From assembly GCA_030431975.1 (NCBI GenBank), contig JAUIHP010000032.1, forward strand, positions 1 through 51,704: a stretch of 51,704 nt of DNA, written 5' to 3'. Source of the DNA: a bacterium (GTDB taxonomy: Bacteria; Eisenbacteria; RBG-16-71-46; CAIMUX01). The notes beneath the pieces are model-generated. The model worked only from the letters and a program-made list of their open reading frames with translations, searched no databases and was not told the origin of the DNA. The position numbers and the translations under genes were made by a program. Below, piece after piece: positions 24,633 through 33,319 of this stretch. The stretch's first letter is position 1, and each line of letters begins with the position of its first letter.

Positions 24633-26873
24633 ATGCAAGCAAGACTCCTCAGCAGCCACCTCACATGGACGCGGTCTCTCTGCGTTCTTTCCGCGGTTGT
24701 CCTCTACACCGCTGCCGCCAGCTACCTCAGTGAATGTCGCGCGGGTTCCTTCGAGTGTGTCGACTACCGCGAAGGATTTCACGTGATCGGCAAGACACCT
24801 CTGCCTGAGCCCCTGCGTTTCGGTCAGTCCGTGGCTGCCCGAAACGGCCATATTTACGTCACGGCCAACGAGACGGCCGGGGACCGAAGTCTTTTGGTGT
24901 ACGACGTTTCGTTGCTTGGCACACCCCAACTCGTGAATTCAGTTCCCCTCGCGGAGCAAGGGGGAGAAGTGACGATCGAAGGGGACTTCCTATACGTCAT
25001 TGCGTCCATTGATGGGTTCTACGTGTTCGACCTAACGAGTCCGGCGATTCCACTGCTCAGGAGTTATACGGCTGTCCCCGCTTCTACCCGCGAGATCACC
25101 GTCGAGAATGGGGTCGCCCTCGTTACATCCTCAGGCGGTGGCGTGTCGGTATGGGACGTATCAAACCCCGACGCCCCCACTATGTTGTCAGTGATCGACC
25201 CTGGACACTTGGTCCACAATACTGCAGTTCGCGACGGACTTGCATACCTAGCCGGGGACTACGAAGGCCTGAAGGTTTATGATGTCTCGAACCCTGAGTT
25301 CCCGCTGTTCTTGGACGAGTACTCCTTTGGAACGACGTCGATGTATGGCGTGGAGACCTTTGGTCAGTACGTCGTCGCGCTCGGACAGACCGCCGTCTAC
25401 GTCTTCGATACGGTATCCGAAACTCTGGTGTCGGAACAGTCGGGTCCCTTTTGGGCCGCCAACGACATCGAGATTCTCAGGGATCAAGTCTACATTGACA
25501 ACGGTCAGGGAGGGGCCTGGATCGTCGATGTTTCCACGCCCTCAGCAGCGGACTTGGTGGCGACCGTCGGATCAACGACGCTAGCACTCCATGAGGTGCG
25601 TGACATCGCCTTCGCTGGGAATCGGCTCTTTGCGGTTGGAGAGAGGAACCTCACTGAGGCGTGGATCACCTACACCGGTTCCCCCATGCTGCTGTCCGGT
25701 CACAACAGCCTGCAGGACGGAGTAGACAAAGTAAGGGGAGTCGCGCGAAGTGGCGATCGAGCCTTTCTCGCCGGAGTCAACGATGTCACGGTCATGGACA
25801 TTTCTCACCCAGACGACACGGAAGTAATCGGCCAGCTGGAGCTTGGGTTTGGGGTCGAATGCGTTGCCGCTTCCGGAGACGTGGCTATGGTTGGAGGGGC
25901 GTCGGGGTTCTGGGTTCTGGACGTCTCCGATCCTTCCAACATTGTCGAACTCGACTTTCTCGACATCGGAACGGTACGAAAGATTGCCATCGACGGAGAC
26001 TATGCCATCCTTGCCTGCGAGTCCGACGGCGTGCGGATCCTTGATTGGAGCACGCCGACCAGCGTGATCGAGGTAGGATCCTACTCTCACGAAGGGCAGG
26101 CCGTGTCCGTAGCTGTGGAAGGGGAGAAGGCCTACGTTGCTGCGTACTCCGGCGGGACGCTCTGCCTCGACCTCACGTCGCCCACCAGTCCGTCTCTCTT
26201 GGGTTTGCTGGATGCAGGAACCGCTCTTACCCTCGACATTGATGTCGAAGACGGGCTTGTTTGCCTAGCCACGACCAACGACGGCGTTAAGATCGTGGAC
26301 TTCAGTAACCCCGCCCAGCCCGTGGAACTGGGTTCTGTGGAGACGGCGGAGAACGTGGTGACGGTCGACATGCAGGGGTCGACGGTCGTGGTCGGGTCCC
26401 GGGAGGCGGCATGGAACTTCGTAGACCTGAGTGATCCGGCTGACCCAACCTTGGTCGGACTGGTTGAGGTTTATTGGAGTGGGCAGGCAGGGGAAGTCGC
26501 CATCGGGGACGGCTTCTTTGTAGGAGGCTCCGGGTCAGGAGTGTCCGTCGTGGCGATGCCGTGCCCTTCGCCCTCTCCGGCGGCCGTCGAGGATCCGCGG
26601 ATGGTTGGGACCTCGGGGTTTGCCTTTCCGAATCCTACCCATGAGGGCACGGTTTTTCGGTTTGGTAATCCAGTTCCACAAGGCGCATCGGTCGCCGTGT
26701 TTGACGTCACAGGACAGCGCGTCAGAGTGCTCGAGGCGCCCCAACCTGGCAACGAGAGGGTTTCCTGGGACGGTCGATCGGAGGACGGCTCGATGGTGGC
26801 GACGGGACGGTACTTTTGTCGAGTCTCCTCTGCAAACACCAGTTGGGCCGTGGGGGTGATGGTGCTTCGGTAG
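24633..26873 (+). CDS. Secreted LVIVD-repeat beta-propeller protein with FlgD/T9SS-like tail
   Basis: A 746-residue exported protein. The ATG at 24633 is preferred because a signal sequence follows directly (LCVLSAVVLYTAAASYLSEC); the frame is open to 24528. About a dozen repeats fill residues 60-660, each with a pattern like VFDLTSPAIPLL, VWDVSNPDAPTML, VYDVSNPEFPLFL, LDVSDPSNIVEL or VDLSDPADPTLVG. These are LVIVD repeats that fold as beta-propeller blades. The last ~85 residues are the Ig-like tail (FPNPTHEGTVFRFGN, VAVFDVTGQRVRV, then VATGRYFCRVSS). LVIVD proteins are usually surface proteins without known catalysis, and no catalytic motif is visible here. Confidence 0.85.
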   Translation: MQARLLSSHLTWTRSLCVLSAVVLYTAAASYLSECRAGSFECVDYREGFHVIGKTPLPEPLRFGQSVAARNGHIYVTANETAGDRSLLVYDVSLLGTPQLVNSVPLAEQGGEVTIEGDFLYVIASIDGFYVFDLTSPAIPLLRSYTAVPASTREITVENGVALVTSSGGGVSVWDVSNPDAPTMLSVIDPGHLVHNTAVRDGLAYLAGDYEGLKVYDVSNPEFPLFLDEYSFGTTSMYGVETFGQYVVALGQTAVYVFDTVSETLVSEQSGPFWAANDIEILRDQVYIDNGQGGAWIVDVSTPSAADLVATVGSTTLALHEVRDIAFAGNRLFAVGERNLTEAWITYTGSPMLLSGHNSLQDGVDKVRGVARSGDRAFLAGVNDVTVMDISHPDDTEVIGQLELGFGVECVAASGDVAMVGGASGFWVLDVSDPSNIVELDFLDIGTVRKIAIDGDYAILACESDGVRILDWSTPTSVIEVGSYSHEGQAVSVAVEGEKAYVAAYSGGTLCLDLTSPTSPSLLGLLDAGTALTLDIDVEDGLVCLATTNDGVKIVDFSNPAQPVELGSVETAENVVTVDMQGSTVVVGSREAAWNFVDLSDPADPTLVGLVEVYWSGQAGEVAIGDGFFVGGSGSGVSVVAMPCPSPSPAAVEDPRMVGTSGFAFPNPTHEGTVFRFGNPVPQGASVAVFDVTGQRVRVLEAPQPGNERVSWDGRSEDGSMVATGRYFCRVSSANTSWAVGVMVLR

Positions 26874-26917
26874 CACCGGCGCCAACATCGACTGACTGAC
26901 GGACGAATGGACGACCA

Positions 26918-26944
26918 CCGCGGTACGACTCACGCGTACCGCGG
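26918..26944. terminator. Hairpin after the LVIVD gene, possible terminator
   Basis: A perfect 10-bp stem (CCGCGGTACG with CGTACCGCGG) with a 7-base loop, 45 bp after the stop. There is no T run, so termination is uncertain. The rest of the gap to 27164 is GC-rich and shows no gene that I can support. Confidence 0.4.
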
Positions 26945-27164
26945 ACCTGCCACCATCTCGACACCGTCGACCAGACCTCGACCGAAGTCGTTCGGAAGAG
27001 CGGCGCCGTCCCCCCCGTTCGATAGAGCGCGGGGCGGCGAGGTCGACCAGTGACCCGGTCCAGACCTCGACGACGCCTGTGAGGATTGATCCGATCGGGC
27101 TCTACGGCGAAATGGGTTTTGGACGGATGGGAGCGAATCCATGCGCACACGTGGGAGGAATCCG

Positions 27165-28043
27165 ATGATGCGATTTCTGATGTCCCTGTTGGTTGCCCTT
27201 GGATGTTGTCTGCCAATGAGTGCAGGCGCAGCGAAGACCACCGGCGAGGCCTTGGAGTGTTGGCTTCGCAACGACCGCCGCCTCGAGCCCGGAGTGGATC
27301 AGATGGAGCTGATTCCGGGGGAGCCGGCATACCTCATGGTGTCAATGCCGGCGTCGATGGGCGGAGTTCCACTTCCATATGGAACACCTGGGTTCGTACT
27401 GGAGTTGTCCTCGAAAGAGATTGAAGTCGTGGGCTTGACGGGCGCGCCGAGTTCGAAGACGAACTCCTTCATGGGGATCTGGACGCTCCGTGTGACGGGT
27501 GATGAATCCGTGTTTGCACGTGTGGAGGCTATCGAGGAGGCCGGAGCTCTTGTCAGCTTCCAGAAAGATGGCAAGCAGTTCGACGCCATCGACCCGCGTT
27601 CGAAGAGTGTGCTCAAGGAACGGGAGCAGAAGCAAAGGTACAGCGAGGAACTCGTTCGCCGGTACAACGATCGCTATCGCGGCGAGGGCGCGCGGCCATC
27701 ACGGGGTGAGTTGTTGAGGAGGATTCAGGAGATCCGAGACGAGCTGGATCTGGGAACCGAATCGCATCCATCCGCTCTCGGTACCGTTGGCTCGTCGGTG
27801 GAAGTGGACTTTGGCTCCGTGGCAAGTGTTCGCCTTGATCCGGCTGCGACCGTGTCCATCTTCGACGCTGCGGGGCGATTGGTCGCCCGCGACCTTGAAG
27901 CCGAACAACGTGAGGGATGTTGGATGACGATCTGGGACGGCCGAGATCGGTCCGGAGACTCCGTACCATCTGGAGTCTACTTCGCTCGCCTGCCGCGCGA
28001 CGGCAGCGAAGGCCTTTCGAGGCGAATCGTGCTTGTCAAATAG
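27165..28043 (+). CDS. Secreted protein with FlgD/T9SS-like tail, unknown function
   Basis: A 292-residue exported protein. The ATG at 27165 follows GGGAGGA at good spacing and starts a clean signal peptide (MRFLMSLLVALGCCLP, cleavage near AGAA). The middle region (about 30-190) has no recognised domain: a beta-rich first half (ELSSKEIEVVGLTGAPSSK) and a charged helical stretch (KEREQKQRYSEELVRRYNDR). The last ~75 residues are the shared Ig-like tail (VSIFDAAGRLVARDLEAEQR, IWDGRDRSGDSVPSGVYFAR). The gene stands alone. About 170 bp without a clear terminator separate it from the convergent gene ending at 28215. Confidence 0.75.
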   Translation: MMRFLMSLLVALGCCLPMSAGAAKTTGEALECWLRNDRRLEPGVDQMELIPGEPAYLMVSMPASMGGVPLPYGTPGFVLELSSKEIEVVGLTGAPSSKTNSFMGIWTLRVTGDESVFARVEAIEEAGALVSFQKDGKQFDAIDPRSKSVLKEREQKQRYSEELVRRYNDRYRGEGARPSRGELLRRIQEIRDELDLGTESHPSALGTVGSSVEVDFGSVASVRLDPAATVSIFDAAGRLVARDLEAEQREGCWMTIWDGRDRSGDSVPSGVYFARLPRDGSEGLSRRIVLVK

Positions 28044-28214
28044 ACGGTTAGGCGCCGAAGACTCCGGGAAGTGAATGAAGTGAACCAAGTCGAGCGGCAT
28101 CACTGAGCCAGGAAGGCGACAGCGTCATCGGTGTCCTTGTGGTGGAAGGTCAGGACGCGGAAGAGTGGACCGGCTCGTTGGAATGCAAGTCCCCAACGAC
28201 TACCGAGTGCCCCT

Positions 28215-29399
28215 TCAATTCCCCCATCTCGCCACGTGGGAGACAGGCCGGCCACTCCCGTCCAGGTAGAATTGTCCGATCACCACGACATCTCGTCGAA
28301 AGAGCACCGCGTCCGAAACAAAACGATTGAGGCCGGAGCTCAGCGGCTCCCACCAGCCTCCCGTCCACCTGGCAACATTCTTTGCGTCCTGAGTACCGAC
28401 TTTGATGAACGAACCACCGATGTAGAGCTCGTTGTCGAGGGACCGCAGCATCCCGATTTCCGCACCGGCTGTGGGATTCTTGAAAAACTCCCCTCCGACG
28501 AGGACCCATCGCGAGTCGGACCATCGAAACACCTCAGTGCGGGATCGTTGATCTCCAGGAGCAACCCTCCGATAGACCATGTGCAGATCGCCATCGTGGA
28601 TGCAGAGCGGTCCAATGGAAGGGCCGCCGTACTCGCGAACCGGGGGGAGTTCGGGCCAGACGGACCACTCGGCGCCGTTCCATAGGACGAGTTGTGCGGA
28701 CCCGAGTTCTTCTTCGATGCCGCGTCGCGCGACCGCGACGATTCCCGCCTTGGTAGAGATGGCGTCGAAAATGCCGTGGGTCGGAGTTCCCTCAAGCGCG
28801 CTCCATGCCGTTCCGTCCCAGCGGGCGATGGAGTGGACCGCGACGCCGGATATGCGAGTGAAGGACCCAAGTGCGTAGAGTTCCCCTTCGTGAACAAAGA
28901 GTTCCGTGACACCGCCATCGACGTTCGTGGCGATAGCCGACCACGCGGAGCCGTCCCAGCGTGCGAGTCTGGAGGCTCTGATGCCATCGACCTCTGAAAA
29001 GCCGCCGGCGATGATCAGGTCTCCGTTGAACTCGAGAATCGCGGATGGCAGGTCATCCGTCTCGACCATCGTGCTCCATGACTCGCCGTTCCAGCGGGAG
29101 AGGCTCCGATCGGGAAGCCCAGCGAGATAGAGGCTGGAGTCGGCCACTCCGAGGGCGAAGATACTGTTCCAATTCTTTTCGCCAAGGGGGTGCCACCGGT
29201 GCAATGTGGAGCGTTCGTCGTCACCCGTCGAACATCCCGTTGATGTTCCGGCGAAGATCACGGCGAGGAGAGTGAAGGCAAGGGCGCGGAGCCGGGTTGG
29301 GTAGTACTGCCTGAGGGGCCGGCGAGATCGATTCGACGTCGGGCCGGGAAACACGGCTACGGGAGACGTGCCGACCGGGTTGTCACACTTCAGTTTCAC
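28215..29399 (-). CDS. Lipoprotein with repeated ARWDG-x-W motifs (beta-propeller-like)
   Basis: A 394-residue predicted lipoprotein. A long N-terminus is followed by LLAVIFAGTSTGC, a lipobox. The body repeats a module of about 45-50 residues: LSRWNGESWSTM, LARWDGSAWSAI, IARWDGTAWSALE, LVLWNGAEWSVWPE, VFRWSDSRWVLVGG, VARWTGGWWEPL and finally VARWGN. Intervening strands read LYALGSFTRISGVAV, ELYIGGSFIKVGTQ and VVIGQFYLDGSG. This is the pattern of galactose-oxidase/kelch-like propeller proteins in secreted bacterial repeat families. The start at 29399 is GTG and no clear ribosome site is seen, so the true start may lie a little downstream. It has no FlgD-like tail, consistent with lipid anchoring instead. 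Function unknown. Confidence 0.72.
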   Translation of the reverse strand: MKLKCDNPVGTSPVAVFPGPTSNRSRRPLRQYYPTRLRALAFTLLAVIFAGTSTGCSTGDDERSTLHRWHPLGEKNWNSIFALGVADSSLYLAGLPDRSLSRWNGESWSTMVETDDLPSAILEFNGDLIIAGGFSEVDGIRASRLARWDGSAWSAIATNVDGGVTELFVHEGELYALGSFTRISGVAVHSIARWDGTAWSALEGTPTHGIFDAISTKAGIVAVARRGIEEELGSAQLVLWNGAEWSVWPELPPVREYGGPSIGPLCIHDGDLHMVYRRVAPGDQRSRTEVFRWSDSRWVLVGGEFFKNPTAGAEIGMLRSLDNELYIGGSFIKVGTQDAKNVARWTGGWWEPLSSGLNRFVSDAVLFRRDVVVIGQFYLDGSGRPVSHVARWGN

Positions 29400-29457
29400 G
29401 GTGGGAGTGTAACTGAAAGAGTTCGGCCTCCGCCAAGCGACATAGCGGAAGCCGCCA

Positions 29458-31758
29458 CTACCTTCGGATCACGACCCTCTGAACTCGCGATTTCCCCTCG
29501 GCTTCCAGCTTCAGAAAGTAAAGCCCAGACGGGAGCGGTGTTCCGTGCGGTCCATCACCCTCCCAGCGATGCACGTGCCGACCGGCGGGCAGCCAGGCAT
29601 TGACCAACGACCGGATCTGCCGACCCCGAACGTCGAACACCGTCAGGTCAGTGTCGCCCGGCACCAGAAGATCGAAGACCAGTTCTGTCTCGTCGGTCAT
29701 CGGTTGTGGCGATGGGGCCGCGAACCGAATCGTCGCAGCCTGTCCGTCGGCATCCCCGCTGCCGTCCCCGATCGGGCTTCCTTCGTCGCCCCAGTTGTCG
29801 GTTGACGCCGGATCGAGGGCCAAGGCGTCGGCGTCGTCCCAAAGCAGCGTCGTCAGGTTGGTGCGGGATGACGCGTAGCCACACCATTGATAGAACTCGT
29901 AGCTGACCGCTTCGCCCGGCGCGACGTTGCCGAGTTGCTTCTCGAAGAACAGGTTTGGCATGTCGCTGCAGGATCCGGAAGGGACGATCGGATACTGACC
30001 TGTGAAGTTGCCGATCGGCGGTTGGCAGGAGAGATGGACGTACGTCGGCAGAGCATCGACCGTGGCGGCCGTCGTGATCACTCCGATCGAATAGATGGAC
30101 GAGTTGTCGTAGGCCGCGAACCAGTTTCCGGCGAGCGCGGCGCCGTCGAGCAGAAACTCGCCTCCATAGTCCGTTGCATCATCGGGGACGATCCCGCGGT
30201 CGCGTGACTGACGATTCGTTCCCGACGTTCCGTAGAGCCACTGCTCTCGTCCCCAGACGAAGTCGAAGTCGTGACTCTCGGTGTCGATGTTCTCCATTCG
30301 GTAGTGGTGACGGAAGTAGTGCGCCTCCGGATAGAAGTCGACATGACGTTCGACCTGGACCTCGTCGCGAAGGCCGTAGTTTGCGCCCGAGAGAAACCGG
30401 AAGCTCAGCTCTCCAAGTTCCGCGGATTCCAGCCAGGAAAGAGCGTCGCCTCCCCATTTGATGTTGCTGGGATAGGTCCCCGTTCCGTCGTTGTTGGGTG
30501 TGTCATCCAGGTGGACGGCGACACGCTCCATGCAGTCGACGGTGTGCGGATCACCGGTGATCTGGTCAATCGCGTGAAGGTCGGCAATCGCTCCCGGTCC
30601 ATGAAGGCCACCTGTCGCCGTGCCGAAAATGGCGGTCTTCAGGAATCGGTTCCAAACCTGGTACCCATTGCGGAAGTTTCGAAGACCGATGTCGCCGGTC
30701 TGGTAGCGATCGATAAGAGTTGCAGCCAAGTCACTCGGTGAGTCGAACTCGATGTCGACTCGCGTGACGTTGCCGCCCGTCAGGTCGCACTCGAAAGCGA
30801 TGACGTTTCCATGGAGTTCGACATTGGAGACTCCCGGTCCGGAAACGGTGAGTCCGGTAACCGCATTGGCGTTGGGAAGAATGGGGATGCGGATCTGCGC
30901 ATCGGAGACGGGAGTCGAGCGAACGAGACCGAGTTCGAGGATTGAGTGATGGTACCCGTTCCCGGCGCCGTTTCCGGCACCGTTTCCGGCTTCAGTTCCG
31001 TCCCCGCTTCCGGCTTCAGTCCTACCGTGCCCGTCACTGTTCGCGGCACCGATCGGCTCTGCAAAAAACGTTGTGTATCGATCCGAACTGTCCGGCAGAT
31101 TGGTTGTCGTGATCCCCGTCCAACGCCGAACACTGTAGACGGAAAAGTTGGGCGAGGTGTCCTGACCCATGTCTTCACCACGCTGGGCGGTGGCCGTCAC
31201 CGTGTAGTTGCCCGTCGGTCGCGCTTCGCCCTCTCCGGCTCCGATCTCGAAGATACCCGTGTAGATTCCGTCTCCGGCCGTGGCGTCCGGCGCAACGCCG
31301 TCGTCGACAAGTTGCGCCGTCACCCGCGGATTGGCGGCGGAGACGGCGGTGACCGCATCGCAGTCGATCACGGGGTTGCCCTGGAACAGGACTTCCGCCG
31401 AAACGACGACCGATCCGAACCAGGAGTAGGCAGTCCGGTCGAGCGTCGTCGTCACGTTGAGCAACGCGCGTCGTTCGTCGAGGGTCGGAACCTCCAGAGT
31501 GGCCGGTGGGTCGTTGGGGTCGGTGTAGCCCAAGGGAAGGTCCGGCGCCGTGTGCACGTCGTAGCCGTAAGGTTCCGGGCTTTCCTTGCCTTCCGGATTC
31601 CAGGTCAGGAGTGGACCCGAGTCGGGTGTCGCGCCTTCTGCTGCGACGGTTGGAGAGGACGATGCGATCATCGTGAGCAGCAAGGTTAGGGCGATCGCGA
31701 TTCCAGAAGCCGGGTCGAATGGTTCGTGTGGGCTCGGCGGGGTCGAGTGAACGTGCAC
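29458..31758 (-). CDS. Large secreted protein with FlgD/T9SS-like tail and Ig-like N-terminal domain
   Basis: A 766-residue exported protein. The GTG at 31756-31758 is chosen because AGGAG lies 7 bp upstream and a signal peptide follows (IAIALTLLLTMIASSSPTVA). The frame is open to 31956 but that part reads as non-coding. Residues about 90-210 form an Ig-like domain (VVSAEVLFQGNPVIDCDAVT, then DGVAPDATAGDGIYTGIFE), the choice-of-anchor X pattern. A Gly/Asn-rich spacer follows (about 245-270). A large beta-rich region (about 275-660) with ERHVDFYPEAHYFRHHYRME is not recognised. The last ~85 residues are the Ig-like tail (AAPSPQPMTDETELVFDLLV, then LPSGLYFLKLEAEG). It is followed head-on by the ARWDG-repeat lipoprotein on the same strand. 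Confidence 0.8.
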   Translation of the reverse strand: MHVHSTPPSPHEPFDPASGIAIALTLLLTMIASSSPTVAAEGATPDSGPLLTWNPEGKESPEPYGYDVHTAPDLPLGYTDPNDPPATLEVPTLDERRALLNVTTTLDRTAYSWFGSVVVSAEVLFQGNPVIDCDAVTAVSAANPRVTAQLVDDGVAPDATAGDGIYTGIFEIGAGEGEARPTGNYTVTATAQRGEDMGQDTSPNFSVYSVRRWTGITTTNLPDSSDRYTTFFAEPIGAANSDGHGRTEAGSGDGTEAGNGAGNGAGNGYHHSILELGLVRSTPVSDAQIRIPILPNANAVTGLTVSGPGVSNVELHGNVIAFECDLTGGNVTRVDIEFDSPSDLAATLIDRYQTGDIGLRNFRNGYQVWNRFLKTAIFGTATGGLHGPGAIADLHAIDQITGDPHTVDCMERVAVHLDDTPNNDGTGTYPSNIKWGGDALSWLESAELGELSFRFLSGANYGLRDEVQVERHVDFYPEAHYFRHHYRMENIDTESHDFDFVWGREQWLYGTSGTNRQSRDRGIVPDDATDYGGEFLLDGAALAGNWFAAYDNSSIYSIGVITTAATVDALPTYVHLSCQPPIGNFTGQYPIVPSGSCSDMPNLFFEKQLGNVAPGEAVSYEFYQWCGYASSRTNLTTLLWDDADALALDPASTDNWGDEGSPIGDGSGDADGQAATIRFAAPSPQPMTDETELVFDLLVPGDTDLTVFDVRGRQIRSLVNAWLPAGRHVHRWEGDGPHGTPLPSGLYFLKLEAEGKSRVQRVVIRR
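30958..31020. repeat. Short in-frame tandem repeat inside the secreted gene
   Basis: Degenerate copies of a 12-bp unit (CCGTTTCCGGCA-like on the plus strand) encode a Gly/Asn/Glu/Ala linker (TEAGSGDGTEAGNGAGNGAG). The unit is a multiple of three, so copy-number change would preserve the frame and only alter linker length. Confidence 0.6.
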
Positions 31759-32046
31759 GCGGGGACTCCTGAGGCATTTGGGGTTCGTCGACGAACCGGC
31801 CGGTCTATTCGGCGCGCAGCTAGTGTAGCCGTTTCGACGTCGGTCAGTCCATGAAGCCGGAGGCGTGCTCCCGTTGGATGTTGTGTTTCCCCAACGCGCC
31901 CGGGATGTGGGGACAAAGCAAGCTCCGACTGGATGGGCTATGTGGTTTAATAACAATGCGCTATGGGCCTGGAGGGCGTGGTGCTACCAGTCGGCAGCCC
32001 TCGAAGCGGCGGTCAGGCTTGGGTTCGGTTTGTGAATATTGTGCTG

Positions 32047-32081
32047 ATAGCGGGCAGTTTGCATGATAATCTGCCCGCTAT
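32047..32081 (+). promoter_or_regulatory. Palindrome enclosing -10 box and start codon of the DUF4143 ATPase gene
   Basis: ATAGCGGGCAG (32047-32057) and CTGCCCGCTAT (32071-32081) are perfect 11-bp inverted arms around a 13-bp loop. The loop holds GATAAT (32065-32070), a 5/6 match to the -10 box, and the right arm runs into the ATG at 32080. Transcription from this box would start within a few bases of the ATG, giving a nearly leaderless mRNA; no Shine-Dalgarno is visible. The palindrome could be an operator, or an RNA hairpin if transcription starts upstream. Confidence 0.6.
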
Positions 32082-33246
32082 GTATGCACGTGAACTTCAA
32101 GTGCCCGACCACTCGTTCTTCCTTTTCGGCCCGCGTGCCACGGGTAAAACCACTTGGTTGCGCGAACACCTGGGCGACGCGCTTTGGTTCAACCTTCTTC
32201 TGGACGAAGACTTCCTTCCGCTGTTGGGATCTTCGAGCCGTTTTCGCGAGCGGGTCGAAGCGCAGCCCAAGAACTCCTGGATCGTGGTCGACGAGGTTCA
32301 GCGCCTGCCAGGTTTACTCAATGAGGTTCACGACCTCATTTCCCGCCACGGATCCGGGTACAAGTTCGCCCTCAGTGGTTCGAGCGCCCGCAAGCTTCGT
32401 CGCTTGGACGTGAATCTTCTGGCCGGTCGGGTGATCGAGCGAGAGATGTTTCCCCTTGTGGCCCATGAGCTGGGAAAGGACTTCGAACTCGATACGGTTC
32501 TCCGTTTCGGCTCACTACCCGGCATCTACACCGAGGATCGCTACCGCGCGGACATGCTGCGTGCGTACGTGCACACCTACCTCAGGCAGGAGATTCAGCA
32601 GGAAGCGTTGGTGAAGGATCTGGGATCGTTCCACCGATTCCTCAAAGTTGCAGCGATCATGCACGGACAGGTCATCAACCAATCCGCCGTCTCTCGGGAT
32701 GCGGCCGTCTCACGGACGACGGTGCAACGGTACTTCGAGACGCTATCGGACACGTTGATTGGATACCAACTCCCAGCTTGGCGAGTGAAGGCAAAGGTTC
32801 GGGAGCAGACCAGTCCCAAGTTCTACTTCTTCGATCCGGGGCTCGTCAGGGCGATTCTTGAAGTCGTGGACGAACCCCTCGGCGATTCGGAGTCGGGTTC
32901 GCTCCTCGAGGGGCTTGTTCTCCACGAACTGCGGGCAGCAATCTCGAGTCAACGCCTGGGAGGCGAACTCTACTACTGGAGTACCCCGGGGTCCAAAGAG
33001 ATCGACTTCGTGTGGGTGAAAGGCCGGAAACGGATTGGCATCGAGGTCAAGAACTCCCGAACGTGGCGGCGCGAGTATGCGAAGACCTTGAACGAATTTG
33101 TGGACGCGGGCCGAATTGACCGAGGCTTCGTGGTCTACCGGGGCCGGGAGCCCTACAAGAGTGGTGGCACCGACGGGCTACCGGTAGAAGAGTTCTTGAA
33201 CTTCATCTACACCGATGCGTTCGCAGATTCCTCGGGCAAGTCGTAG
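32080..33246 (+). CDS. AAA-type ATPase with DUF4143 domain
   Basis: A 388-residue protein starting MYARELQVPDHSFFLFGPRA. Walker A is GPRATGKTT (17-25) and Walker B is WIVVDEVQRLPGLL (67-80), with a sensor-like KFALSGSSARKLRR. The family block LAGRVIEREMFPLVAHELG follows. The C-terminal DUF4143 half has VKDLGSFHRFLKVAA, AAVSRTTVQRYFETLSDTLI (helix-turn-helix-like) and FYFFDPGLVRAI. KEIDFVWVKGRKRIGIEVKN carries the D...ExK pattern of PD-(D/E)xK nuclease folds. Family length is normal (380-450). The family is widespread in patchy distribution; its role is not firmly known, with stress, defence and mobile-element roles all proposed. It interrupts a block of secreted-protein genes. Confidence 0.88.
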   Translation: MYARELQVPDHSFFLFGPRATGKTTWLREHLGDALWFNLLLDEDFLPLLGSSSRFRERVEAQPKNSWIVVDEVQRLPGLLNEVHDLISRHGSGYKFALSGSSARKLRRLDVNLLAGRVIEREMFPLVAHELGKDFELDTVLRFGSLPGIYTEDRYRADMLRAYVHTYLRQEIQQEALVKDLGSFHRFLKVAAIMHGQVINQSAVSRDAAVSRTTVQRYFETLSDTLIGYQLPAWRVKAKVREQTSPKFYFFDPGLVRAILEVVDEPLGDSESGSLLEGLVLHELRAAISSQRLGGELYYWSTPGSKEIDFVWVKGRKRIGIEVKNSRTWRREYAKTLNEFVDAGRIDRGFVVYRGREPYKSGGTDGLPVEEFLNFIYTDAFADSSGKS

Positions 33247-33319
33247 AGGGCGACCCGGTCCCTGGGTCGGAGTCGTCGCTTCCGGGCTCCAACTACCACT
33301 CGACGTCAAAGTGTCGGGA

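Noticed and set aside
26722-27330. 202-residue minus-strand frame across the gap after the LVIVD gene
   Set aside because: Overlaps both neighbouring secreted genes antisense and shows only low-complexity Arg/Pro/Ser sequence.
31759-31956. Upstream extension of the secreted protein to 31956
   Set aside because: The extra 66 codons do not resemble the rest of the protein, and a GTG with AGGAG and a signal peptide lies at 31758.
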